Assembly (NCBI RefSeq): GCF_012927205.1
Contig: NZ_JABBGC010000001.1
Span: 124,001-188,000, forward strand
Direction: 5' to 3'
DNA length: 64,000 nt
DNA from: Chitinophaga fulva
Lineage (GTDB): Bacteria; Bacteroidota; Bacteroidia; Chitinophagales; Chitinophagaceae
The notes beneath the pieces are model-generated. The model was not told the DNA's origin. It saw only the letters and a program-made list of their open reading frames with translations, and made no database searches. A program made the translations under genes and the position numbers. Shown piece by piece: positions 8,558 to 16,866 of the stretch; position 1 is the stretch's first letter, and each line of letters opens with the position of its first letter.

Positions 8558-10231
8558 TTACTTCTTCCTTTTCTTTTTAGGTGGATGACTATGCCCTTTT
8601 TTATGCTTAACAGGACGGTATCGTGGTGTCTCTTTAATGACTTGCGTGGGACAAATGGATTTGGTTATTGGTGTTGTTTCATTCATATTTTTGGTATCAA
8701 ACGCCACGCTTTCCACATGATCAGGATAATGCACCCGGATAACGTATTCTGCATCCGGCTCCAGTTTCGCCTCTATCTTTCCAGACGGTGGCATTATCAT
8801 ATAACACCATCCCATATCCCTGGTTTTGTTATACAGATAGACACAGGTGGCTGCACGGGCACAGATATCAACGGTGAGGGGTATACGCAACAGCGGCACC
8901 GGCAGAGGCTTCAGCTCTGGCAACGCTGGTGGCAGGTTAAAGCTGTAAATATCATCACCTCCTTTACCACCGGTCCTGTTGGACGAGATAAAGCCATCAC
9001 GGCTGGTTTGTGGCACATAGTAGAAATCATCTGCGCTGGAATTAAAAGGTGGCAGCAGGTTTACCGGTATTGTCCATGCCGCCTTATTGCCGCTGACTGC
9101 AAATACATCATAGCCACCTAAACCGGCTTTGCCTTTACTGGCGTAATACAACATATTGTCAGCGCCTGTTACCGGGAACGCGTCATCATCGGCGGTATTG
9201 AGCTGTGGGCCACAGTTCTGTGGTTTCCCCCAGGTATTGTCCCCTTGCTTTTCACAGTACCAGATATCGGTGCCGCCACTACCACCGGGCATATCGGAGG
9301 CAACGTACAGAATATTACCGGCTTCATTGAGGGCGGCATGTCCTATCGAGTAGTCGTTACTGTTATACGGAAAGGCTACCGGCGGTTGCCATTTGTTCTG
9401 CTGCCGCACAAACATCAACAGTTTCAGCTGCCGGGTACCATACACCGGCCTTTCTTTTTTATCGTAAGGCACACGGCGCGCCGGATCAGTCACGGTAACA
9501 TAAGCAGTATCGCCGCCCGGCGTAAAACAAACAGGGCCTACGTGATAAGGATAGTTGTTGATAAAGGAAGAGAAATCTTTTACATAACCGATACCAGACT
9601 GCCCGTCCTCCGCTTCATACAGCTTACCGTATCCTGCATTATTGCGGCCATAGCGGCGGCGTGTGCCTTTGATATACCACACGTCCCTGCGTACGCTGTC
9701 TGAAACAAAAATCACGTGGTTCCCATGCCAGGTGGTACCCCAGTCATTTTTTCCGGTGTTAACGCCTGTTTCATTTTTCAGGCGCACCGCTCCCGGAAGC
9801 CCCATCCACTTAGCAGCAGAATCACAACCGGCGATGCGTGCAGCCACCCGTTGCTGGTCAGGAAACTGGCTGTATTGTTGTTTGGCTTCATCATACCGGC
9901 CAAGGCTTTTCAGCATATCAGCATAATGCAGGCGGTCTTCCGGGGTAGCCGTATTGTCCTGCAACAGCTGCGCATACCAGTAAGCTGCTTTGTCGTATTG
10001 GTTATACAACCGGTAGGAAGTGGCCAGTCTCTCTTTTATCGCTGCTGCATGTTTACGTCCTTCCCGCGTACGCAACAAACGCTCATACAGGCCCGCTGCC
10101 TGTGCGTATTCTTCCCGGCGGAAACGGATATCTGCGGTTTTACTGATAGATGGCTGCTCCTGCGCAACGGCCTGCAGGGAGATGTAAAACAGTACGCCTG
10201 TGGTAAAATAATTGATCAGTGTTTTTCTCAT
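8558..10231 (-). CDS. TPR and PD40 (WD40-like) envelope protein, T9SS-associated, without OmpA domain
   Basis: A 557-residue exported protein with signal peptide (LFYISLQAVAQ), N-terminal TPR-like repeats (about 25-130) and a PD40-type beta-propeller with recurring SGGTDIWYCEK, GLGGYDVFAV and GGKGGDDIYSF motifs (about 290-430). In Bacteroidota, proteins of this build sit next to PorP/SprF and usually end in an OmpA peptidoglycan-binding domain. Here no OmpA domain is seen: the protein ends in a short domain and a lysine/proline/histidine-rich tail (GHSHPPKKKRKK). It lies 12 bp downstream of the porP-like gene in the same operon and probably supports surface presentation of the lost adhesin or of proteins encoded elsewhere. 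Confidence 0.85.
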   Translation of the reverse strand: MRKTLINYFTTGVLFYISLQAVAQEQPSISKTADIRFRREEYAQAAGLYERLLRTREGRKHAAAIKERLATSYRLYNQYDKAAYWYAQLLQDNTATPEDRLHYADMLKSLGRYDEAKQQYSQFPDQQRVAARIAGCDSAAKWMGLPGAVRLKNETGVNTGKNDWGTTWHGNHVIFVSDSVRRDVWYIKGTRRRYGRNNAGYGKLYEAEDGQSGIGYVKDFSSFINNYPYHVGPVCFTPGGDTAYVTVTDPARRVPYDKKERPVYGTRQLKLLMFVRQQNKWQPPVAFPYNSNDYSIGHAALNEAGNILYVASDMPGGSGGTDIWYCEKQGDNTWGKPQNCGPQLNTADDDAFPVTGADNMLYYASKGKAGLGGYDVFAVSGNKAAWTIPVNLLPPFNSSADDFYYVPQTSRDGFISSNRTGGKGGDDIYSFNLPPALPELKPLPVPLLRIPLTVDICARAATCVYLYNKTRDMGWCYMIMPPSGKIEAKLEPDAEYVIRVHYPDHVESVAFDTKNMNETTPITKSICPTQVIKETPRYRPVKHKKGHSHPPKKKRKK

Positions 10232-10243
10232 GCCTGCATTATT

Positions 10244-11245
10244 TTAAAAGTACCTCGGGCTACGGGTACGGGATTCGTATTTTTTGCTGTTGAACAGGAA
10301 GCCTACGGAGATTTCATGCGATCCCTGCTGGTAACTGGCCATCTTACTGACAGTAATATCGTAGGCATAACCAATGCGCAATTGAGGCGTAGCATAAAAC
10401 TCCACCAGTATGCTGGCGGCATCCAGCTGTTCGAGGTCTTTGGACAACGCCGGTTTGCTCCACAGCTTCACACCGGTACGATAAGAACCTCCCACCCATA
10501 AACGGTCTGCTATCAACAGAAAAGCGTTGAGGTCCACATTGGTAGGCCCTTTAAAATCTTCCTTCACCATCAGCGATGGTTTTAATTTCAGGTTCTCCGA
10601 GAGGTTGAGCAGATAACCGGCAGTGAGGTACAAGTGTTGTGTTTTCTTCAACGTGTTGTAATTGTATCCACCCCAGTAATAGTTGACATTTGCGGAATAG
10701 AGGGAGAACAGGTCCATTACGGAAGCGCCGATGTAAAACTTCGGGGTGTAGTAATACACGCCAAAACGTGCATCGGGCACTATTTTGGAGGTTTTCCCCA
10801 GCGGGATGGCCTGGTCCAGGTCATCCACATATTTTAACGCGGTACCATCTACGCTGTATTGGGTGATTCCACCACCGATACCGATACACAGGCGCCGGGT
10901 GTCTTCCGGGTCCAGCGGAATACGATAAGAGTAGAACCCATAAGCCGACAGGTTTTCCTGTGGGCCCAGTTTGTCCAGCATTACCTGTGCGCCCACTCCC
11001 ACCCTTTCATCTTTGGCGTTGGTAAGACCATCTATGGAGATGCCCGCCGTGGTGGGCGCCCCGGGGAAGTCCACCCACTGATGGCGGTAAATCGCATTCA
11101 GATACCAATCCTGCTTGTACCCTGCATAGGCAGGGTTTACACTCAGGCCATTGAACACATACTGGCTGAACTGCACATTTTGTTGTGCAGTGGCTGTCAT
11201 TAGCCCGATGCAGCCGCATACAAGTAATAATAATCTCTTTGTCAT
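10244..11245 (-). CDS. PorP/SprF-family type IX secretion membrane protein
   Basis: A 333-residue outer-membrane beta-barrel of the PorP/SprF family, which anchors or helps deliver type IX secretion cargo to the surface. It has a signal peptide (LLLVCGCIGLMTATAQ) followed by the family hallmark QNVQFSQYVFNGLSVNPAYAGYK and ends with the barrel strand EISVGFLFNSKK. SprF-like paralogs are typically dedicated to the adhesin encoded just upstream; here that position holds a broken adhesin remnant (11271-12136), so this protein may be orphaned. The PD40/TPR gene follows after 12 bp. Confidence 0.92.
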   Translation of the reverse strand: MTKRLLLLVCGCIGLMTATAQQNVQFSQYVFNGLSVNPAYAGYKQDWYLNAIYRHQWVDFPGAPTTAGISIDGLTNAKDERVGVGAQVMLDKLGPQENLSAYGFYSYRIPLDPEDTRRLCIGIGGGITQYSVDGTALKYVDDLDQAIPLGKTSKIVPDARFGVYYYTPKFYIGASVMDLFSLYSANVNYYWGGYNYNTLKKTQHLYLTAGYLLNLSENLKLKPSLMVKEDFKGPTNVDLNAFLLIADRLWVGGSYRTGVKLWSKPALSKDLEQLDAASILVEFYATPQLRIGYAYDITVSKMASYQQGSHEISVGFLFNSKKYESRTRSPRYF

Positions 11246-11270
11246 ATGTGTGGACCGGTTTTTAGTATGA

Positions 11271-12136
11271 TTACCTCATCAATTCTATCCATCCTTTGTA
11301 TGATCTTTCTCCTCCGTCTGCTGCTCTTAGCTTCAGTATGTAGTAATAAGTGCCTTCACTCAATCCATGGCCATCCCACTCATTCTGATAGTTTTTGGAT
11401 TGATATACCTGGTTGCCCCAACGGTTATAAATAAAGAGCGATGAGTTAGGGTAACGGGAAATGCACTACGATCTTTGACACCGCATCATAATGGGTGACA
11501 CCCGCACTTACATCAATACCACCAATAAGATCAAGGTTACCGGTAAGCGTATCCCTCACCACGATAGTCTGTACTGAATCCGGTCCGGCGTTGGTCAATG
11601 TAATCCGGAATACGGCCTTACCACCTGTTTGCAACGGCTCATTGTTCAGCAGCACTTTTTTCAACTGGAGGTCGGCCAGTTTCTGGAGAAGCCGTTGTTC
11701 TACTTTTGTAACAATTGTTCCGCTTGTATTGTTGGCCGGATTAGTATCAATAGCTCCATTCGGGGCAGTAATTGTAGCGATATTGCTCACCGTGCCTGGT
11801 TGTGGCACTATGCCCCTGACGCCCAACCTCACCTCGCCAGTGGCGTTGTTGGTCAGCACACCGGCAAAGACAGGGTTTATCTGTCCTTTTATGAGGATGT
11901 GCACCATAATTGTCTCCACCGGCAGGTATCATGACGGTGACGTTGAGCGTATTACCGGTACCGGTGCTGCCACTGAGTACCTTCGCATTACTGGTTACGG
12001 TGGTCGTCCGGTGTACGCCCAGTGTAGAGGGGAAACCGGCATTAATGAAGGCATAGCCTACCTGGTTGCCTACGTCTTCTGTGAGCCGCAGCCATCCCTG
12101 CCCGGGTGGGTACGGATCATTCTTTTTACCACGCAA
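11271..12136 (-). pseudogene. Remnant of a T9SS-secreted DUF11-repeat adhesin with gliding-type C-terminal domain
   Basis: Three pieces of one protein lie in different minus-strand frames. Piece A (about 12136-11905) has [20 protein letters not shown] and [11 protein letters not shown]. Piece B (about 11919-11446) continues as [20 protein letters not shown] and a DUF11-like repeat (ITLTNAGPDSVQTIVVRDTL), stopping after VVHFPLP. Piece C, with stop at 11271-11273, is a complete gliding-motility C-terminal (type B sorting) domain: NSSLFIYNRWGNQVYQ, NEWDGHGLSEGTYYYILKL, YKGWIELMR. A-to-B needs a one-base frameshift near 11905; B-to-C lacks the rest of the repeat, so sequence is missing near 11450. 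The 5' end has no signal peptide and abuts the atpA terminator. A decayed gene is most likely; repeat collapse in assembly is the alternative. Confidence 0.8.
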
Positions 12137-12162
12137 GGAACAAACGTAGACATAGATGCTGA

Positions 12163-12199
12163 AAACAAGAAGCCTCTGCCGTATGGGCAGAGGCTTCTT
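12163..12199 (-). terminator. Terminator of the atp operon after atpA
   Basis: Perfect 14-bp stem AAGAAGCCTCTGCC/GGCAGAGGCTTCTT (12167-12180, 12186-12199), 5-nt loop, T-rich on the minus strand after the stem. It lies 25 bp after the atpA stop, which argues that atpA is the last gene of this operon. Confidence 0.8.
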
Positions 12200-12223
12200 T
12201 ATAAAAAAGGATTAAGTGCTTGA

Positions 12224-13801
12224 TTAGATGAACCGTGGTTTCAGTTCATTAGCCAGGGTGATCATTTTTTTGATACCATCTTCAGGCAGGTTACCTTTCT
12301 TGAACTCATTCAGTACGTCAGCGAGACGAACCTGCATTTCATTCAGGAAGGCTTCTTCAAACGCACGAACCTGTTTAACAGGAACGTCACGCAGCAGGCC
12401 GTTGGTACCCAGGTAGATCATCGCTACTTGTTTTTCTACCGGCAGCGGGCTGAACTGAGCTTGTTTCAGGATTTCCACGTTACGGGCACCTTTGTCGATA
12501 ACTGCTTTGGTAGCAGCGTCCAGGTCACCACCGAATTTGGAGAAGGCCTCCATTTCGCGGTATTGTGCCTGGTCGAGTTTCAGGGTACCAGATACTTTCT
12601 TCATGGATTTGATCTGAGCGTTACCACCCACACGGCTTACAGAGATACCTACGTTGATCGCAGGACGTACACCGGCGTTGAACAGGTTACCTTCCAGGAA
12701 GATCTGACCATCGGTGATGGAGATTACGTTGGTTGGGATGTAAGCAGATACGTCAGATGCCTGTGTTTCGATGATCGGCAATGCGGTGAGGGAACCACCA
12801 CCTTTTACCAGGTGTTTGATAGACTCAGGCAGGTCGTTCATGTTTTTAGCGATCTCATCGTTGTTGATGATTTTCGCAGCACGCTCGAGCAGACGGCTGT
12901 GCAGGTAGAATACGTCACCAGGATAAGCTTCACGGCCGGGAGGACGTTTCAGCAGCAGGGACACCTCACGGTAAGCAACGGCCTGTTTGGACAGGTCATC
13001 GTATACGATCAGGGCAGGACGGCCGCTGTCACGGAAGAACTCACCGATAGCAGCACCGGCGAACGGAGCGTAGAACTGCAGCGGAGCAGGCTCAGATGCA
13101 GAAGCAGCAACGATCACAGTGTAAGCCATAGCGCCGGCTTCCTGTAAAGTTTTCATTACACCCGCAACGGTAGATGCTTTCTGACCTACTGCTACGTATA
13201 TGCAAAACACAGGTTTACCTGCGTCATAAAATTCTTTCTGGTTGATGATGGTGTCAATACAGATAGCTGTTTTACCAGTCTGACGGTCACCAATCACCAG
13301 CTCACGCTGGCCACGGCCGATAGGAATCATCGCATCGATCGCTTTGATACCTGTCTGCAGCGGTTCTTTTACCGGCTCACGGAACAATACGCCAGGAGCT
13401 TTACGTTCCAGTGGCATTTCGTACAGCTGACCAGTGATAGGGCCTTTACCATCGATAGGTTCGCCCAGTGTATTTACCACACGGCCTACCAGACCTTCGC
13501 CCACGTTGATGGAAGCGATTTTACCGGTACGACGTACTTTATCACCTTCTTTGATATTCTGAGATTCACCCATCAATACCACACCTACGTTGTCTTCTTC
13601 CAGGTTCAATGCAATTGCTTTTACGCCATTGCCGAATTCAACCAGTTCACCATAACCTACATTTCCCAAACCATAGATGCGGGCGATACCGTCACCCACA
13701 GACAATACTGTACCTACCTCTTCGAGATCGGCAGAAGCATTGAAGTTGCTTAACTGCTGGCGTAATATCGCCGAAATTTCATCAGGTTTAATATCAACCA
13801 T
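12224..13801 (-). CDS. atpA: ATP synthase F1 subunit alpha
   Basis: Non-catalytic nucleotide-binding subunit of the F1 head, 525 residues, full length. It has the N-terminal beta barrel ([21 protein letters not shown]), the Walker [10 protein letters not shown] near residue 170, Walker B-like [16 protein letters not shown], the alpha signature [17 protein letters not shown] with SISRVGG-like [11 protein letters not shown], and the C-terminal helical domain. It is last in atpB-E-F-H-A and is followed by a strong terminator. In many Bacteroidota atpG follows atpA; here it does not, so gamma must be encoded elsewhere. Confidence 0.98.
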   Translation of the reverse strand: MVDIKPDEISAILRQQLSNFNASADLEEVGTVLSVGDGIARIYGLGNVGYGELVEFGNGVKAIALNLEEDNVGVVLMGESQNIKEGDKVRRTGKIASINVGEGLVGRVVNTLGEPIDGKGPITGQLYEMPLERKAPGVLFREPVKEPLQTGIKAIDAMIPIGRGQRELVIGDRQTGKTAICIDTIINQKEFYDAGKPVFCIYVAVGQKASTVAGVMKTLQEAGAMAYTVIVAASASEPAPLQFYAPFAGAAIGEFFRDSGRPALIVYDDLSKQAVAYREVSLLLKRPPGREAYPGDVFYLHSRLLERAAKIINNDEIAKNMNDLPESIKHLVKGGGSLTALPIIETQASDVSAYIPTNVISITDGQIFLEGNLFNAGVRPAINVGISVSRVGGNAQIKSMKKVSGTLKLDQAQYREMEAFSKFGGDLDAATKAVIDKGARNVEILKQAQFSPLPVEKQVAMIYLGTNGLLRDVPVKQVRAFEEAFLNEMQVRLADVLNEFKKGNLPEDGIKKMITLANELKPRFI

Positions 13802-13848
13802 AATTATGCTTTTAAAAAGAAAGTCGTTAAAAAAGTTAGTATAACGAC

Positions 13849-13880
13849 AACAGCTTTGCGTGTACGCAGCGGCTGCTGTT
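13849..13880 (-). other. Intercistronic hairpin atpH-atpA
   Basis: AACAGC (13849-13854) pairs with GCTGTT (13875-13880), with a GCGTGTACGC palindrome inside. It is not followed by a T run, so an mRNA structure or processing site between atpH and atpA is more likely than termination. Confidence 0.4.
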
Positions 13881-13884
13881 TTAT

Positions 13885-14445
13885 CTAGCGTATCGAGGAT
13901 ACGTAAATGTTCTGACTGAATTGTTTTTTAATATCATGCAGATCGCGTGCTACGGAAGCATCGAACAGATTGTCGTTGGTTTCGAGCACAAAACCACCAA
14001 TCAGGTCTGCATTCACGGCTGGTTCCAACTGTACCTGTTGTGGTATTTCGCTGGCCACTTTCTGGCGGATCGTCTCCAGGGTAGCATTGTCCAGTGCTAC
14101 CGCTGTAGTGATCTTCACCACGCTGATATTCTTAATGATGTTGTACTGGCGGGTGTATTCCACTGCAATTTCAGGCAGGAAAGCTTCACGCGCCTTGTTG
14201 ATCAGCAGGTTGATAAAAGCCAGCGTAGTAGCGCTTATACGGCCTTCCATAATGGCAGCCATGATTTTTTGCTTTTTATCAGCCTTGATGATCGGGCTTT
14301 TCAGCAAACTCACCACATCGCGGTTGGACTTCACCAGTTGCTGCAGGAACAGCATGTCGCTCTGCACCGCTTCCAGCTGGCCCTTTTCCTGAACCAGGTC
14401 AATCAATGATTTCGCATACCTTGATGCTAAACGGGGATTCTGCAT
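13885..14445 (-). CDS. atpH: ATP synthase F1 subunit delta
   Basis: Peripheral-stalk subunit linking the alpha3beta3 head to subunit b, 186 residues. The N-terminal six-helix domain begins [21 protein letters not shown] and the C-terminal domain has the family segment [28 protein letters not shown]. Length is normal. It is the fourth gene in atpB-E-F-H-A, with an 83-bp gap to atpA and a 61-bp gap to atpF, each holding a small hairpin. Confidence 0.95.
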   Translation of the reverse strand: MQNPRLASRYAKSLIDLVQEKGQLEAVQSDMLFLQQLVKSNRDVVSLLKSPIIKADKKQKIMAAIMEGRISATTLAFINLLINKAREAFLPEIAVEYTRQYNIIKNISVVKITTAVALDNATLETIRQKVASEIPQQVQLEPAVNADLIGGFVLETNDNLFDASVARDLHDIKKQFSQNIYVSSIR

Positions 14446-14472
14446 ATATGCTTATAACTTTTAGCCGTCAGC

Positions 14473-14490
14473 CTCCGGCAATCGCCGGAG
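14473..14490 (-). other. Intercistronic hairpin atpF-atpH
   Basis: CTCCGGC-AATC-GCCGGAG forms a 7-bp GC-rich stem with a 4-nt loop between atpF and atpH, without a T run. It could stabilise or process the operon mRNA; this is inference. Confidence 0.4.
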
Positions 14491-14506
14491 ACCAACAGTT
14501 AATATC

Positions 14507-15001
14507 TTAATTCAATTTAATTTCTCCGGCCAGTTGTTTCACGTAAGATTCCTGTGCTGATTTGTCAGCCAGTTCTCTTCTCAGCACTTTCTCAGCAACT
14601 TCAATGACGAGCGTGCCCACCTGGTTTTTCACATCCGTTAACGCAGCCAGTTTCTGGTTTTCGATAGCGGTGTAAGCTTCAGAGATGATTTTTTTAGCTT
14701 CAGCCTGTGCCTGCGCTTTCGCTTCGCTGATGATCAGGTCTTTCGCGTCTTTGGCTTCTTTCAGAATTTTGCTTCTTTCAGCTTTAGCTTCAGCCAGTAC
14801 GTGCTCATGCTCAGCTTTCATCTGCGCCATCTCTTCTTTCACTCTTTCAGCAGAAGCAATAGAGTCTGTGATAGAACCTTCCCTTTCTTTCAAAGTAGCG
14901 AGGATCGGAGTCCAGGCAAATTTTTTCAGGATCAGGAATACGATGATGAAAATGATCAATGAAATTGTAAACAAACCTAACGCTGGGAGCAACAGATCCA
15001 T
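14507..15001 (-). CDS. atpF: ATP synthase F0 subunit b
   Basis: Membrane-anchored peripheral-stalk subunit, 164 residues. One N-terminal transmembrane helix (about residues 5-27, ALGLFTISLIIFIIVFLIL) is followed by KKFAWTPILATLKEREGSI and a long charged, alanine-rich coiled coil for dimerisation (EHVLAEAKAERSKILKEA). Normal length; a single b rather than b/b' is seen. It lies between atpE and atpH. The atpE-atpF gap holds an AT-rich inverted repeat (15011-15092). Confidence 0.95.
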   Translation of the reverse strand: MDLLLPALGLFTISLIIFIIVFLILKKFAWTPILATLKEREGSITDSIASAERVKEEMAQMKAEHEHVLAEAKAERSKILKEAKDAKDLIISEAKAQAQAEAKKIISEAYTAIENQKLAALTDVKNQVGTLVIEVAEKVLRRELADKSAQESYVKQLAGEIKLN

Positions 15002-15010
15002 GTTATTTGA

Positions 15011-15092
15011 ATTTTATTATTTTTTATTTTGAAATTTAGACATTTACTGATTTCAGCAATTGAGAGATCAATAAATCCCCAAATAATAAAAT
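15011..15092. repeat. AT-rich junction inverted repeat 3 (atpF/atpE)
   Basis: Arms ATTTTATTATTT (15011-15022) and AAATAATAAAAT (15081-15092) are perfect 12-nt complements flanking an AT-rich loop. It lies inside the atp operon, between atpE and atpF. Confidence 0.55.
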
Positions 15093-15153
15093 GCCGAAAT
15101 GAAAGATTACTGCATCCATTGCCCTGTGCGCCGGATGCAGTAAAAAGTTTGGC

Positions 15154-15438
<285 letters not shown>

Positions 15439-15448
15439 TTACTATTGA

Positions 15449-16624
15449 TTAGTGGTGGTCATCATGTCCACCTTCCATGGCCTGGCCAATGAATACAGCT
15501 GTCAGGTTGGCAAAAATAAACGCCTGAATAAATGCAACCAGCAGCTCCAGCATCATCATTACGATGTTGAAGACAATGGTTAACGGCAGGAAGCCATAAC
15601 CAGCTACTTTATTCAGAGAACCAAATATGAACACCAGGGAAATAATACTCAGGATGATGATGTGACCTGCCAGAATGTTGGCGAACAACCTGATCATCAG
15701 GGAAACAGGCTTGGTAAACACACCGATCAGCTCTACCGGAGCCAGGATAATCTTCACACCAAAAGGCACAGGAGGATTAAAGATGTGTCCCCAGAAATGT
15801 TTGTTAGTGGCAAACATGGTAGCAATGAAGCTGATAAGCGCCAGTGCGAAAGTTACTGCGATATTACCGGTTACGTTGGCAGAACCCGGCAGCAGGCCCA
15901 ACAGGTTGTTGATCAGAATAAAGAAGAATATAGTCAGTATAAACGGAACATACTTTTCACCTTTTTTACCAGGGATGTTTGGTTTCACCACCTCGTCACG
16001 CATGAAGATGATCACCGGCTCCACCAGGCTCTGGAAGCCTTTAGGCGCTTTCTTGGAACCACGTACACGGTAAGCTTTTGCTACATTCAGCATCAACACG
16101 ATCAGCAGTATGGCCGCAATCAGCATGGATGTAACGTTCTTCGTCATGGAGAAATCGTAGATGGTCTCACCGGTAGGCATGTCGTTACCGTCTACAGCGA
16201 TCACTCTGCCTTCCAGGAATTTAGCCGGGTCCAGGCCCTTTTCATGCAGGTAGTGTGCATTCACAATACGGTAACCCTCGTACGCCTCATGACCATGATG
16301 GAAATGAGAAGCGGAAAATACAGAAAGTCCACGTGCAGGGCTGTAGATGATAACCGGCAGCGGCACAGTGTAATGTGAGTCGCCAATGCTGAAAAAGTGC
16401 CAGTCATAAGCGTCTTTTACGTGACCCAGAATTACTTCCTTAGCATCAAATTTTTTAGGTTCTGCTGCTTCCTCACCATGAGCAGGCTGTTCAGTTGCAT
16501 GCCCCTCTGTTGCATGTTCGGAACCTTCTGCAGGCGCTGCATAGGAAAAATTACCAAAACCGTGAAGGCCTAAAACCATCACAAGTGCTACCACTCTGTG
16601 TTTGAACTTATTGAAAGAAATCAC
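15449..16624 (-). CDS. atpB: ATP synthase F0 subunit a, long Bacteroidota form
   Basis: Stator subunit that forms the proton half-channels. At 391 residues it is much longer than the about 270-residue E. coli form, because of an N-terminal extension: a signal-like segment (VVALVMVLGLHGFGNFSYA), a His/Glu-rich linker and an extracytoplasmic region before the first membrane helix (MTKNVTSMLIAAILLIVLML). This extension is typical of Bacteroidota. The essential Arg is in SLMIRLFANILAGHII. The C-terminus is histidine- and aspartate-rich (GGHDDHH). First gene of the operon, with a TATCTTTG element at 16644-16651. Confidence 0.95.
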   Translation of the reverse strand: MISFNKFKHRVVALVMVLGLHGFGNFSYAAPAEGSEHATEGHATEQPAHGEEAAEPKKFDAKEVILGHVKDAYDWHFFSIGDSHYTVPLPVIIYSPARGLSVFSASHFHHGHEAYEGYRIVNAHYLHEKGLDPAKFLEGRVIAVDGNDMPTGETIYDFSMTKNVTSMLIAAILLIVLMLNVAKAYRVRGSKKAPKGFQSLVEPVIIFMRDEVVKPNIPGKKGEKYVPFILTIFFFILINNLLGLLPGSANVTGNIAVTFALALISFIATMFATNKHFWGHIFNPPVPFGVKIILAPVELIGVFTKPVSLMIRLFANILAGHIIILSIISLVFIFGSLNKVAGYGFLPLTIVFNIVMMMLELLVAFIQAFIFANLTAVFIGQAMEGGHDDHH

Positions 16625-16643
16625 CGTTTTCTGAAATTTTGCG

Positions 16644-16651
16644 CAAAGATA
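16644..16651 (-). promoter_or_regulatory. -7 element of the atp operon (TATCTTTG)
   Basis: Perfect TAnnTTTG on the minus strand, 19 bp upstream of the atpB ATG; a TTTG occurs further upstream but at a shorter than usual spacing. Confidence 0.5.
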
Positions 16652-16770
16652 AACGTTTTTATGTCAAAAATTCAGCGACTATGGAAAAAATGATGGGTAT
16701 AATGTAAATATATTGATACCCAACACTTTAAATCGCTCCCAAAACCTACCGCTTCTCAAGAAAAGAACAT

Positions 16771-16808
16771 AAAAAATGGCAGATCTTTTAGTGATCTGCC
16801 ATATATAT
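16771..16808 (-). terminator. Terminator after the ABC exporter gene
   Basis: Stem TGGCAGATC/GATCTGCCA (16777-16785, 16793-16801) flanked by an A run on the left and a T run on the right, so it could terminate in either direction. It serves the minus-strand ABC transporter ending at 16867. Confidence 0.75.
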
Positions 16809-16866
16809 TTTTTTGTTATTTAAGCTAGGTATCGGTAACTGCGTCAGGGCTGCAGTAGCTGACAAT

